DNA of 64,000 nt from Bacteroidota bacterium (GTDB lineage Bacteria > Bacteroidota > Bacteroidia > Bacteroidales > Prolixibacteraceae): contig JAUYMU010000112.1 of the NCBI GenBank assembly GCA_030698405.1, forward strand, positions 16,554-80,553, read 5' to 3'. Shown here one piece after another: positions 52,819 to 61,576 of this stretch. The notes beneath the pieces are model-generated. The model did no database searches. It had not been told where the DNA came from and saw only the letters and a list, made by a program, of their open reading frames with translations. Made by a program: the position numbers and the translations under genes. Every line of letters begins with the position of its first letter. Positions within the stretch are counted from its first letter, which is position 1.

Positions 52819-54174
52819 ATGAATATTCTATTTGGTGCTGTTGGGTTTCTCGTTGGATTGATCGTTTCATACTTCATCCTGAAATCAAAACTTCAGAAAC
52901 AACGAACTGATTTTGACCGAGAAAAGTTAATTTCAGAGCAAAACTTCATTCAGCAGAAATTTAACCTTGAAAAGGAAAAATCCTTGTTTGAAGACCGCAA
53001 CCTATCATTGCTGAAAGAAAAGGAAGAATTGAATCAGCAAATTCAGTTGTTTCGGACTGAAAATGGTATTCGAGGTCAGCAGTTGGCGCGGGCAGAGGCC
53101 GATTTCAGCAACCTTCAGGAAAAACTGGAATCGCAGAAAAAGGAAATGGAAAACCTTCAGCAAAAATTTACCACCGAATTCGAAAATATTGCTTCTAAAA
53201 TCCTGAAACAAAACACCGAAGATTTTTCGTTGTCAAATCAGAAAGGCATGAATGAAATGCTGCAACCGCTGAAAGAAAAAATACAGCTTTTCGAGAAAAA
53301 GGTTGAAGACACTTATGAGAAAGGCTTGAAAGATCAAACCGACCTGAAAGCAGAACTCAAAAAACTACACGATTTGAACCTGAAAATCAGCGATGAGGCC
53401 AATAACCTGACTCGTGCCTTGAAAGGCGATGTGAAAAAACAAGGCAACTGGGGCGAAATGATTTTGGAGCGTATTCTGGAACGGTCGGGGCTTACCGAAG
53501 GTAGTGAGTACATTAAACAGGAAAGTGTCCTTTCAGAAAATGGGCAGCGTTTTCAGCCCGATGTGGTGATTCATTTGCCCGACCAAAAACACATTGTGGT
53601 TGATTCAAAAGTTTCGCTGGTGGCCTACGAACGGCTGGTAAATGCCGAAAATGAGAAAGATCGTCTGGCTTTTGTGAAAGAACATTTACAGAGCGTGAGA
53701 AGTCACATTAAAATACTGAGTGAAAAGCATTACCAGCATTCACCGAATTTCAACAGTCCTGATTTTGTATTGATGTTTATACCTATTGAATCGTCGTTCA
53801 GTATTGCAGTTCAGGAAGATCAGGAATTGTTTACCTACGCCTGGGACAATAAAGTGGTCATCGTTAGTCCTTCGACTTTGCTGGCAACGCTTCGAACCAT
53901 TGCGTCCATCTGGCAGCAGGAAAACCAAACCCTGAATGCCATCGAAATTGCGCGGCAGGGAGGCGCTTTGTACGATAAGTTTGTGTCGTTTATTTCGGAT
54001 ATGGAGTCGATTGGCAAAAGCCTCGACAGTACACGGAAAACCTACGATCAGGCAGTGAACAAGTTGTATGTGGGTAGCGGAAACCTGGTAAAACGTGCTG
54101 AAAATATTAGAAAACTGGGCGCTAAAACAACCAAAGAATTACCAGCCCAGGGTCTCGGGGTGATAAATAAATGA
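52819..54174 (+). CDS. rmuC: DNA recombination protein RmuC
   Basis: 451 residues. An N-terminal membrane helix (LFGAVGFLVGLIVSYFIL) is followed by a long coiled coil (about 25-190) and the RmuC nuclease-like core: KKQGNWGEMILERILERSGL, FQPDVVIHLPDQKHIVVDSKVSL, MFIPIESSFSIA. It limits DNA inversions and aids repair of cross-links. ATG follows the toxin stop with no gap; whether rmuC also has its own promoter is not visible. Confidence 0.93.
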   Translation: MNILFGAVGFLVGLIVSYFILKSKLQKQRTDFDREKLISEQNFIQQKFNLEKEKSLFEDRNLSLLKEKEELNQQIQLFRTENGIRGQQLARAEADFSNLQEKLESQKKEMENLQQKFTTEFENIASKILKQNTEDFSLSNQKGMNEMLQPLKEKIQLFEKKVEDTYEKGLKDQTDLKAELKKLHDLNLKISDEANNLTRALKGDVKKQGNWGEMILERILERSGLTEGSEYIKQESVLSENGQRFQPDVVIHLPDQKHIVVDSKVSLVAYERLVNAENEKDRLAFVKEHLQSVRSHIKILSEKHYQHSPNFNSPDFVLMFIPIESSFSIAVQEDQELFTYAWDNKVVIVSPSTLLATLRTIASIWQQENQTLNAIEIARQGGALYDKFVSFISDMESIGKSLDSTRKTYDQAVNKLYVGSGNLVKRAENIRKLGAKTTKELPAQGLGVINK

Positions 54175-54255
54175 AATTTCATTGCAGCCTCAAAATTACC
54201 TTGTCTATCTGAATAAAAGACACATTATTATCATTCATTTTTGATGTTTCAATCG

Positions 54256-54263
54256 TACCTTTG
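54256..54263 (+). promoter_or_regulatory. Putative -7 promoter element for hydG
   Basis: TACCTTTG fits TAnnTTTG, 25 bp before the ATG at 54289. Confidence 0.5.
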
Positions 54264-54288
54264 ATCTGCAAATTAGAACTCATTTACC

Positions 54289-55674
54289 ATGAACTCATTT
54301 ATAGACGAAGCCGAAATTGCCCGGATTTTAGAACAAAATAAAAAACCGGACTCTGTAAAAGTCCGTTATGTGCTCGAAAAAGCCAAAGAAATGAAAGGAC
54401 TGGATATGGAAGATGTAGCAGTTCTTTCAAACATCAGCGATCCGATGCAACTATTCGAACTTTTCGAAGAAGCAAATCACATCAAGGAAAAAATTTACGG
54501 GAAACGGCTGGTAATTTTTGCCCCGCTTTACATTTCCAATCTTTGCGCCAACGAATGCAGCTATTGTGCTTTCAGGGCAAAAAACAAAGAAATAGTCCGT
54601 CGTTCGCTTACACAGAATGAAATAAGGCATGAGGCAGAAATTCTTGTAAAACAAGGGCACAAGCGGATTCTGCTGGTTGCAGGCGAATCGTATCCCAAAC
54701 AGGGTTTTCAATATGTAATCGACTCGGTTGCTTCCGTCTATGAGGCCAAAGTAGGGAATGGTGAAATCCGTCGTGTAAATGTAAATGTTGCCCCGCTTGA
54801 GGTTGCAGAATTCAAATTACTGAAGGATGCCAAAATCGGGACTTACCAGCTTTTTCAGGAAACATACCACCACGAAACTTACCACAATGTACACACCGGC
54901 GGCAAAAAGAAGGATTACGATTACCGTGTGACTGCTTTGCACCGGGCAATGGAAGCCGGAATTGACGATGTTGGTATTGGTGTCCTTTTCGGTTTGTACA
55001 ATTTCCGTTTCGAATTGCTTGCCCTGATGCAGCACATCCGTGAACTCGAGCGTGCATTTGGGGTTGGGCCGCACACCATCAGCGTTCCGCGGCTCGAACC
55101 GGCAACCGGATCTGATATCGCATCACATCCGCCTTTTGCAGTGGCCGATTTGGATTTTCGCAAGATTGTCGCCATTCTTCGGCTGGCAGTTCCATATACC
55201 GGCATCATCATGTCAACCCGCGAAACAGCACAGATGCGGCGCGAAACATTTGCGCTTGGCGTTTCCCAGATTTCAGCCGGAAGCCGCACCAATCCGGGTG
55301 GATACACCGATTCGCTTCACGAAGATGACGGCAGCCAGTTTTGTTTGGGCGACCACCGCGAACTCGATGAAGTAATCCGCGATGTGGCCGAAATGGGTTA
55401 CATTCCATCATTCTGCACCGGTTGTTACCGCTTGGGCAGAACTGGTCAGGATTTTATGGATCGCGCCAAACCGGGCGACATTAAAAATCACTGCGGACCA
55501 AATGCTGTTTCCACTTTTATGGAATACCTGATGGATTACGCTTCGTACGAAACACGTTTAATAGGCGAAGATCTCATTGACGATATAATCGATTCAATGG
55601 AAGGTATTGCCCGCGAACGTGCTGTAAATCTGCTCGAAAAGGTAAAAAAAGGCAAACACGATATGTATTGCTGA
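54289..55674 (+). CDS. hydG: [FeFe]-hydrogenase maturase HydG (radical SAM)
   Basis: 461 residues. The radical SAM cluster motif is CANECSYC (Cys86, Cys90, Cys93). The C-terminus has CTGC then 22 residues then C (CTGCYRLGRTGQ...KNHC), exactly the CX2CX22C site of HydG that binds the second, iron-loaded cluster. HydG splits tyrosine to make the CO and CN ligands of the H-cluster. No hydE, hydF or hydrogenase gene lies within the window. Confidence 0.95.
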   Translation: MNSFIDEAEIARILEQNKKPDSVKVRYVLEKAKEMKGLDMEDVAVLSNISDPMQLFELFEEANHIKEKIYGKRLVIFAPLYISNLCANECSYCAFRAKNKEIVRRSLTQNEIRHEAEILVKQGHKRILLVAGESYPKQGFQYVIDSVASVYEAKVGNGEIRRVNVNVAPLEVAEFKLLKDAKIGTYQLFQETYHHETYHNVHTGGKKKDYDYRVTALHRAMEAGIDDVGIGVLFGLYNFRFELLALMQHIRELERAFGVGPHTISVPRLEPATGSDIASHPPFAVADLDFRKIVAILRLAVPYTGIIMSTRETAQMRRETFALGVSQISAGSRTNPGGYTDSLHEDDGSQFCLGDHRELDEVIRDVAEMGYIPSFCTGCYRLGRTGQDFMDRAKPGDIKNHCGPNAVSTFMEYLMDYASYETRLIGEDLIDDIIDSMEGIARERAVNLLEKVKKGKHDMYC

Positions 55675-55692
55675 AATTCCTTATTTAGAATT

Positions 55693-55710
55693 ATTCTAAA
55701 TAATTGTTAA
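55693..55710 (+). promoter_or_regulatory. Shared upstream 18-bp box, copy 1
   Basis: ATTCTAAATAATTGTTAA, identical to 56377-56394; 72 bp separate its end from the ATG at 55783. Confidence 0.5.
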
Positions 55711-55782
55711 CGTACTTTGCAGTTAAATTAAATCTTCATAGCTTGCCAAAGAATTTAATATTAACAATTAAAATTAGATAAC

Positions 55783-55953
55783 ATGAAAAAATTAGCAATG
55801 GTATTAGCAGTAGCTTTCACAATGGGATTGGCTACTTCAGCAGTAACTGCTTCAACTGTTAAAGATGATGCAAAAAAGAAAGAATGCTGCAGCAAAGAAA
55901 AAAAGGATTGCAGTGGAGAGAAAAAAGCTGAAAAACCAGCTGAAAAGAAATAA
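55783..55953 (+). CDS. Small exported Cys/Lys-rich protein, copy 1
   Basis: 56 residues. Signal peptide MKKLAMVLAVAFTMGLATS ending VTAS; the mature part has ECCSKEKKDCSGEKK (three Cys, many Lys and Glu). It is a homologue of the gene at 56468, with similar signal peptide and lysine-rich end. Possible metal-binding or cationic periplasmic protein; no family recognised. It shares its upstream box and terminator type with the second copy. Confidence 0.75.
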   Translation: MKKLAMVLAVAFTMGLATSAVTASTVKDDAKKKECCSKEKKDCSGEKKAEKPAEKK

Positions 55954-55983
55954 TTCGCTTTGTAATTTTAAGTTAATCAAATT

Positions 55984-56008
55984 TGACCGGCCCTGCTGGT
56001 CATTTTTG
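55984..56008 (+). terminator. Terminator of small-protein copy 1
   Basis: TGACCGGCCCTGCTGGTCA hairpin with one G-T pair, followed by TTTTTG; same design as at 56688. Confidence 0.65.
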
Positions 56009-56044
56009 TTTTGTACTTAGTTTGGATCTGCCTAAAAAACTCAC

Positions 56045-56081
56045 AACAGCCATTATTTCAATAAAATAATGGCTGTCTTTT
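56045..56081 (+). terminator. Second hairpin terminator
   Basis: 13-bp stem ACAGCCATTATTT / AAATAATGGCTGT with 5-nt loop, then CTTTTT. Confidence 0.75.
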
Positions 56082-56233
56082 TAGAACAGGTGTAAGGAAA
56101 TTTGGATTGTAGATACAAAATCTTCGCATTTCTCAATTTAACATCTACAACACAGTTGATCAAAGAAATCCTGAAAGGATTTAATATGAATAACCATCGG
56201 TGAAACCGGTGGATGTGAATTCGAGATGATTCA

Positions 56234-56291
56234 GAACCCTGAAAGGGTTCAATAATAATGCGTTAACATCTATTGAACCCTTTCAGGGTTC
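56234..56291. repeat. REP-like inverted repeat, 21-bp perfect arms
   Basis: Arms 56234-56254 and 56271-56291; each arm is itself palindromic (GAACCCTGAAAGGGTTC), so cruciform or tandem hairpins can form. Confidence 0.8.
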
Positions 56292-56376
56292 GGGTCTTGG
56301 GTCCTATCTCAATCCCCGAATTTCATTCGGGGCTATTCAGATTTAACCACTTCGTGGTTTATTTTCAGGCGAGTTA

Positions 56377-56394
56377 ATTCTAAATAATTGTTAA
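56377..56394 (+). promoter_or_regulatory. Shared upstream 18-bp box, copy 2
   Basis: Identical to 55693-55710; 73 bp separate its end from the ATG at 56468, one base more than in copy 1. Confidence 0.5.
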
Positions 56395-56467
56395 TGGTTG
56401 TTGAAGTTCAATTGAAAGTACATAAATTGCACCTGAATTTATCATTAACCATTTAAACAATTAAAAC

Positions 56468-56653
56468 ATGAAAAAATTAGCATTGATTTTAGCAGTGGTA
56501 TTCACAATGGGTTTAGCTGCCTCAACTGTAACAGCTGCACCTAAAGACAAAAAAGCAAAAACAGAACAGAAAACAGAAAAAAAGGAAGATTGTGCAAAAG
56601 CAAAAGAATGTCCTTCTGCAACTAAAAAAGCATGCTGCGGAGATAAGAAGTAA
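56468..56653 (+). CDS. Small exported Cys/Lys-rich protein, copy 2
   Basis: 61 residues. Signal peptide MKKLALILAVVFTMGLAAS ending VTAA; the mature part KKEDCAKAKECPSATKKACC has four Cys. It resembles the gene at 55783 in signal sequence, composition, upstream box and terminator, so the whole unit was duplicated and the mature part diverged. Function unknown; metal binding is a guess from the cysteines. Confidence 0.8.
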   Translation: MKKLALILAVVFTMGLAASTVTAAPKDKKAKTEQKTEKKEDCAKAKECPSATKKACCGDKK

Positions 56654-56687
56654 ATTAACTTCTTTCGTAGAATTTAAAATAATAAAA

Positions 56688-56708
56688 ATGACCGGCATCG
56701 CCGGTCAT
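56688..56708 (+). terminator. Terminator of small-protein copy 2
   Basis: 9-bp stem ATGACCGGC / GCCGGTCAT with a 3-nt loop and TTTTTGTTTT tail. Confidence 0.8.
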
Positions 56709-56785
56709 TTTTGTTTTAGTTAATCTTCAGAATACTTCCAGTTTATGCTTTTTTTACTGAACACTGAGACTGAACACTGGGTTTT

Positions 56786-57790
56786 TCAGGCTTCCTTCCT
56801 TTTATAATATTCTAATTTTCCTGTAAGAGCAATATTGCTAACCTTATCTATCAATGCTGTTCTTTGTTCCTCTGAAAGTTTAGAGAAAGACCGTGCAAGT
56901 GCAATTTTTTCGCGCATGAAAGTTGCGTTTTCGTTTCCTGAAATTAAAACGGAAACAGGAAGTGACCACACAAAATGCATTGCTTCCTTGATGCTAAGGT
57001 AATTTGGAATGAGCGGATCAGCCGATGTCCAGCCAGCTTCTTCTTTCTTTGCGAAAAACCTTCCGTCGGCCAGCGATTTTATGGCAAGAATACCCATGTT
57101 TCGGTCCAATGCTTCGGGTAATACATTTTTGGTAAAGCTGAAATAAGTTTGATCAAGCACATTTACGGGCATTAAAACAGTGTCGAAAATATCGCTTCCC
57201 TTTGTCTTTTCAAGCATTCGGGCATGTGCAAACGGATTCTGGTGACCCGTGAATCCCAGGTATTTAATTTTTCCTTCCTCTTTGGCTTTCAGCAAAACAT
57301 CGAGCACGCCAAGTTGAATCCTGCTGTCAACATCATCCGGAGTGGAAATGGCATGTACCTGATAAAGATCGAGCTGATCGGTTTTAAGTCTTCGAAGCGT
57401 TGCTTCCAAATGTTCCCTTACTGTTTTTGCATCCTTTCCGGTCGATTTGCTCATCAGGAAAATAAGATCACGGTATTTTGGGGTAAGGTATTTGCCATAA
57501 CGTGTTTCGCTGGTTCCGTCGCCATAACTTTCGGCGGTATCGAAAAACCGCACGCCACCCTCCAATGATGCCTCAATAACTTCCTGGGCATCGCGCTCGG
57601 TGGTCCAGCCAACGTGATAGCCACCAGTTCCAAGCATGGTTACGTATTGATTGGTGCGGCCAAGTTTTCGTTTTGGAAGGACTTCTCCAAGTCGGTCGCT
57701 TTCATTATTGGCAGCTTGTGTTTTAAGTGCAAGTGTCAAGCCTGCGGTGGCTCCGGCAAGCGATTTTAAAAACATTCTTCTGTTGGTCAT
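56786..57790 (-). CDS. Tat-exported aldo/keto reductase
   Basis: 334 residues. The N-terminus MTNRRMFLKSLAGATAGLTL is a twin-arginine-like signal. The AKR barrel shows GVRFFDTAESYGDGTSETRYGK (catalytic Asp and Tyr), LIFLMSKSTGKD (Lys) and LDLYQVHAIS (His). Members reduce aldehydes or ketones with NADPH; the exported form must carry its cofactor. Stands alone. Confidence 0.88.
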   Translation of the reverse strand: MTNRRMFLKSLAGATAGLTLALKTQAANNESDRLGEVLPKRKLGRTNQYVTMLGTGGYHVGWTTERDAQEVIEASLEGGVRFFDTAESYGDGTSETRYGKYLTPKYRDLIFLMSKSTGKDAKTVREHLEATLRRLKTDQLDLYQVHAISTPDDVDSRIQLGVLDVLLKAKEEGKIKYLGFTGHQNPFAHARMLEKTKGSDIFDTVLMPVNVLDQTYFSFTKNVLPEALDRNMGILAIKSLADGRFFAKKEEAGWTSADPLIPNYLSIKEAMHFVWSLPVSVLISGNENATFMREKIALARSFSKLSEEQRTALIDKVSNIALTGKLEYYKRKEA

Positions 57791-57862
57791 GACTTATTGT
57801 TTTGATTTTCAGATTGATTATAAAAACGAATAGGCCGCCAAAAAGTTTTAAAAGAATATAGT

Positions 57863-58582
57863 TTATTTATTATTACCCGGTGCAGGACCGTTCCATTTGC
57901 GAAAATCCCATGGGATGTTGTAATAAACCGAATACGTAAAATCGAGGTTGAATCCTTTGTCCGCCTTACCAAAACCTGGAATAAAGTAAACCGGTGGTAA
58001 CCCAAGATCTTTGACATTGAGCTTTACTTTACCACGAATGGACCAGCCCATGTAGAAATTGTTGAATACTTCCCCTTTAATCCCAATCAGTATCTCAGCC
58101 CAATGCCCGAAATAGCGCTGATTTCCGAAGCTTCCGGTTTCTGTTCCCCAATAGGAATCGATCATGTACTGATCAACCTGTTGTCTCGACAGGGCAAAAC
58201 TGTACCTCAAACCAACATAGAAAATATCTTTGTCATCTTTGTTTTCAGCCTGAAGGAAATTGTAGTCGAACCCAATGCGTGAATAATTTCCGTTGCTTTT
58301 GTAATCAACATGGCTGGTTTTGATGCTCATGGCATCGTATCCGGTTTCGAATACCCCAAACCAATTGGGCATCAATTCCATGTCGGCTGAGAATTCGGTA
58401 CCGTAGCGGTTTCCTTTGGTCCACAAATCCATAAACGGGCGCGAAACATCAAACCCGACACGGATTCCTCTCATGTGGATGTAATTATCAGTCCGTTTTG
58501 GTTTTAATTTCTTCTCCTGTTCCTGCCCGTAGCTAATTGCCGACAGGAGCAAGAGGATGAATGTAAAGCTTAATATTTTCAT
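57863..58582 (-). CDS. DUF6048-like exported protein
   Basis: 239 residues with signal peptide ending AISYGQ. An outer-membrane-like beta-strand pattern (MRGIRVGFDVSRPFMDLW, FYVGLRYSFALSRQQVDQYM, NFYMGWSIRGKVKLNV) agrees with DUF6048, a Bacteroidota family of unknown function. It overlaps the end of the DUF6452-like gene by 50 bp, so the two are coupled. Confidence 0.72.
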   Translation of the reverse strand: MKILSFTFILLLLSAISYGQEQEKKLKPKRTDNYIHMRGIRVGFDVSRPFMDLWTKGNRYGTEFSADMELMPNWFGVFETGYDAMSIKTSHVDYKSNGNYSRIGFDYNFLQAENKDDKDIFYVGLRYSFALSRQQVDQYMIDSYWGTETGSFGNQRYFGHWAEILIGIKGEVFNNFYMGWSIRGKVKLNVKDLGLPPVYFIPGFGKADKGFNLDFTYSVYYNIPWDFRKWNGPAPGNNK

Positions 58583-58991
58583 TCCATTTTGTGGTTACCA
58601 GGCTATCAATAATTTCGACGGAATCAATCCGGTTTTGTGTAAATCTGACCGACTGTAATTTATATTCATAATAGAACCCGGTTTCCATCGAATCGTATTT
58701 TCGGGTTGTTTCGTGTACAAAAGTGATGGAGTCTGATTTCGAATCGAGCCAGATAATAAAGCGGGTCGTGTCTTTAATCGTCATTGGCAACAGCACTTCG
58801 GTCATGCTTGTTTCGTTCACCCAAAGGCTGTCAAGTCCGACTCCCAGCACCGTAATTACGGGGCTAACCGGCTTTTTGGTTTCTGAATGATAGAATGAAG
58901 CCTGAAGCAGCGATTGAGGTGGCGCCTCAAATACTTCCTTGCAAGCTGCAAAAACCATCAGGATAAATACCAGGTATAATAATCGCTTCAT
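58533..58991 (-). CDS. DUF6452-like lipoprotein
   Basis: 152 residues. Lipoprotein signal peptide with lipobox VFAAC (Cys17). KPVSPVITVLGVGLDSLWVNET and the rest are beta-rich, in line with DUF6452, usually found next to DUF6048. Function unknown; envelope-associated. Confidence 0.75.
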   Translation of the reverse strand: MKRLLYLVFILMVFAACKEVFEAPPQSLLQASFYHSETKKPVSPVITVLGVGLDSLWVNETSMTEVLLPMTIKDTTRFIIWLDSKSDSITFVHETTRKYDSMETGFYYEYKLQSVRFTQNRIDSVEIIDSLVTTKWNENIKLYIHPLAPVGN

Positions 58992-59356
58992 TCAGTTTAC
59001 TTTTTTTGAAGCCGTAAATGTAGGCATATTCAACCTGAAACGGAAAATAGAAACATATTATTACATTACTTTACCTTCGAGTGAATAAATAAGGTTAAAA
59101 ACATGGGGGATTATTCGAGTTTTCAATCTGTGTTAATCTGAGTAATTTGTGGTATAAAAATTTAGTGTTCTCTGGTGTCCTGAAGAGGCATACTTTCAGG
59201 TTGTCGAAATTAGATAACTAACGGTGAATCTTCGTCAAAGGGAATTTTGTCGAACACCTCCTTGTTTTTTGCTGGTTGCCATTCCCGAAATTTGAATATC
59301 TTTGCGCAAAATACGACTGGAAGAATTGATTAATAAGGTTTTTAGACATTTTAGGA
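58992..59356. other. Divergent promoter region of lepA
   Basis: 365 bp between divergent genes. The lepA promoter lies at 59275-59304; no other element or gene was seen. Confidence 0.6.
59275..59304 (+). promoter_or_regulatory. lepA promoter (Bacteroidota type)
   Basis: TTG (59275-59277), 19-base spacer, TATCTTTG (59297-59304); the ATG follows 53 bp later. Confidence 0.65.
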
Positions 59357-61144
59357 ATGAAGCACATACGTAATTTCTGCATTATTGCGCACATCGATCA
59401 CGGAAAAAGTACACTGGCCGACAGGCTGCTCGAATTCACAAAAACAGTGGATGGGCGAGCCATGAAAGCACAGGTTCTGGATAGCATGGACCTCGAACAG
59501 GAACGTGGGATTACCATCAAGAGCCACGCAATTCAGATGCAGTACAACCTTAACGGACAGGAATATATCCTGAACCTGATTGATACGCCCGGACACGTTG
59601 ACTTTTCGTACGAGGTTTCGCGCTCCATCGCCGCTTGCGAAGGCGCTTTGCTCATCATCGACTCAACTCAGGGAATTCAGGCACAAACCATATCCAATTT
59701 ATACCTGGCCATCGAGCACGATCTGGAAATTATTCCGATCCTGAATAAAATGGACCTCGACAATGCAATGCCCGAAATCGTAGAAGACCAGATTATTGGT
59801 CTGATTGGCTGCCGGCGCACAGATATTATTCGTGCCAGCGGAAAAACCGGGCTTGGTATTGAAGAAATTCTGGAACGAATTATTAATGACATTCCTGAAC
59901 CAAAGGGAGTGGAAGATGCCCCGCTTCAGGCATTGATTTTTGACTCTGTTTTTAACCAATTCCGTGGAGTGATCGCCTATTTGAAAGTAGAAAATGGGGT
60001 GATCAAAAAAGGGGATCAGGTTAAATTCGTAAATGCGTCAAAAGAATATGTTGTTGACGAAGTTGGCGCGCTGAAACTCGGGATGTTTGAACGTCCGGAG
60101 TTGAAAGCCGGTAGCGTTGGATACATTATCTGCGGAATTAAAACCGCCCGCGAAGTAAAAGTGGGCGATACAGTTACTCATTCGAAAGCGCCTTGTGACA
60201 AAGCCATTTCAGGTTTTGAGGAAGTGAAGCCGATGGTTTTTGCCGGAGTTTACCCCATCGACTCCGAAGATTACGAAGACCTTCGTTCGGCCATGGAAAA
60301 ATTGCAGTTGAACGATGCGTCGCTTACCTACGAACCCGAATCGTCGGCTGCGCTTGGCTTTGGTTTCCGTTGCGGTTTCCTCGGACTGCTGCACATGGAA
60401 ATCGTTCAGGAACGGCTCGACCGCGAATACGATATGAACGTGATCACCACTGTTCCCAACGTGTTGTACCACGTGCACACTACCAAGGGCGAAACCATCA
60501 ACGTTTACAATCCGTCGGGACTGCCTGCTACCACTACCATCGATGATATTGATGAGCCTTTTATCCGGGCAAATATCATTACCGCTTCCGATTTTATCGG
60601 GTCAATCATGACTTTGTGCCTCGAAAAACGTGGAATACTTATCAAACAGGAATACCTGACCACCGACCGCGTTGAGCTGATGTTCGATCTTCCGCTCGGA
60701 GAAATTGTTTTTGACTTCTACGATAAACTGAAAAGTATTTCGAAAGGATACGCTTCGTTCGATTACCATGTGCTCGATTTCCGCCCTGCCAAACTGGTAC
60801 GTCTCGATATTCTCCTGAACGGTGAAATGGTGGATGCTTTATCGACCTTGATACACGTGAGCAATGCTTACAGTTTTGGAAAACGCATGTGCGAAAAGCT
60901 GAAAGAGCTGATTCCGCGTCAGCAGTTCGACATCGCCATTCAGGCTGCCATTGGCGCAAAAATTATTTCGAGGGAAACGGTTAAAGCTGTTCGTAAAGAC
61001 GTGACCGCCAAATGTTACGGAGGCGATATTACCCGTAAACGCAAACTGCTCGAGAAACAGAAAAAAGGCAAGAAACGCATGAAACAGGTTGGCAATGTGG
61101 AAGTTCCGCAGAATGCGTTTTTAGCGGTGTTGAAATTGGATTGA
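59357..61144 (+). CDS. lepA: Translation elongation factor 4 (LepA)
   Basis: 595 residues, usual length. GTPase motifs: [20 protein letters not shown] (G1), [16 protein letters not shown] (G3) and LNKMDLD (G4). Domains III-V follow and the LepA-specific C-terminal domain ends [20 protein letters not shown]. It acts on ribosomes (back-translocation or biogenesis). Followed by the hairpin at 61162-61196. Confidence 0.97.
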   Translation: MKHIRNFCIIAHIDHGKSTLADRLLEFTKTVDGRAMKAQVLDSMDLEQERGITIKSHAIQMQYNLNGQEYILNLIDTPGHVDFSYEVSRSIAACEGALLIIDSTQGIQAQTISNLYLAIEHDLEIIPILNKMDLDNAMPEIVEDQIIGLIGCRRTDIIRASGKTGLGIEEILERIINDIPEPKGVEDAPLQALIFDSVFNQFRGVIAYLKVENGVIKKGDQVKFVNASKEYVVDEVGALKLGMFERPELKAGSVGYIICGIKTAREVKVGDTVTHSKAPCDKAISGFEEVKPMVFAGVYPIDSEDYEDLRSAMEKLQLNDASLTYEPESSAALGFGFRCGFLGLLHMEIVQERLDREYDMNVITTVPNVLYHVHTTKGETINVYNPSGLPATTTIDDIDEPFIRANIITASDFIGSIMTLCLEKRGILIKQEYLTTDRVELMFDLPLGEIVFDFYDKLKSISKGYASFDYHVLDFRPAKLVRLDILLNGEMVDALSTLIHVSNAYSFGKRMCEKLKELIPRQQFDIAIQAAIGAKIISRETVKAVRKDVTAKCYGGDITRKRKLLEKQKKGKKRMKQVGNVEVPQNAFLAVLKLD

Positions 61145-61161
61145 GAAATTAGCTTCTTACC

Positions 61162-61196
61162 TACTGAGCGGGTGACTTGGAGTCACCCGCTCAGTA
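61162..61196. repeat. Perfect 16-bp hairpin after lepA
   Basis: Arms 61162-61177 (TACTGAGCGGGTGACT) and 61181-61196, loop TGG. Related to 61532-61566. Confidence 0.85.
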
Positions 61197-61354
61197 ACCA
61201 CATAAATTCATCGGATGACAAAATATATTTAAACGCGATTACAAATCGCGTCACCCGATTCGCAACCTTTTCAGGAGCAGAGCACTGTTGATATTTGTAG
61301 TGTGAATGATGCAATACACGCAAAAGGTGCGGAGCACCGAAATATACGCCTATG

Positions 61355-61401
61355 AGCTTTCCCAAAGTTTATTTTAAACTGAAAAAAACTTTGGGAAAGC
61401 T
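61355..61401. repeat. 16-bp perfect inverted repeat
   Basis: Arms 61355-61370 and 61386-61401 with a 15-nt loop; may be a terminator or an element end. Confidence 0.75.
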
Positions 61402-61531
61402 TTAACATCTAACTATAAGGTAGATAAGGTTGGGCTCTGGGGGTCATTACCAGATTACTAAGGTATCGATAAGAAAGTAAGGTTTTTTAAAATTTAATTC
61501 TTTGGGAATCCGTTCGGGAATTGTTGTTACC

Positions 61532-61566
61532 TACTGAGCAGGTGACTCCAAGTCACCTGCTCAGTA
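61532..61566. repeat. Perfect 16-bp hairpin, second copy
   Basis: Arms 61532-61547 (TACTGAGCAGGTGACT) and 61551-61566, loop CCA. It differs from 61162-61196 by one compensated base pair and a complemented loop. Confidence 0.85.
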
Positions 61567-61576
61567 ACCCATTCCC

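Larger units (their letters stand above)
55954..56467. other. Intergenic region packed with terminators and REP-like palindromes
   Basis: No gene seen. It holds two terminators (55984-56008 and 56045-56081), then a run of palindromes from about 56164: AATCCTGAAAGGATT, GGTGAAACC, the 21-bp perfect inverted repeat 56234-56254 / 56271-56291 (GAACCCTGAAAGGGTTC core), CCCCGAATTTCATTCGGGG and AACCACTTCGTGGTT near 56345. The copy-2 upstream box follows at 56377. Confidence 0.7.
61145..61576. other. Intergenic region with twin hairpins flanking another palindrome
   Basis: 432 bp between convergent genes, no gene seen. Hairpins lie at 61162-61196 and 61532-61566; between them are the palindrome ACGCGAT-TACAA-ATCGCGT (61232-61250) and a 16-bp perfect inverted repeat 61355-61370 / 61386-61401 (AGCTTTCCCAAAGTTT). 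Confidence 0.75.

Noticed and set aside
61145..61576. CRISPR-like array from repeated hairpins
   Set aside because: Only two hairpin copies about 370 bp apart, no regular spacers and no cas genes.
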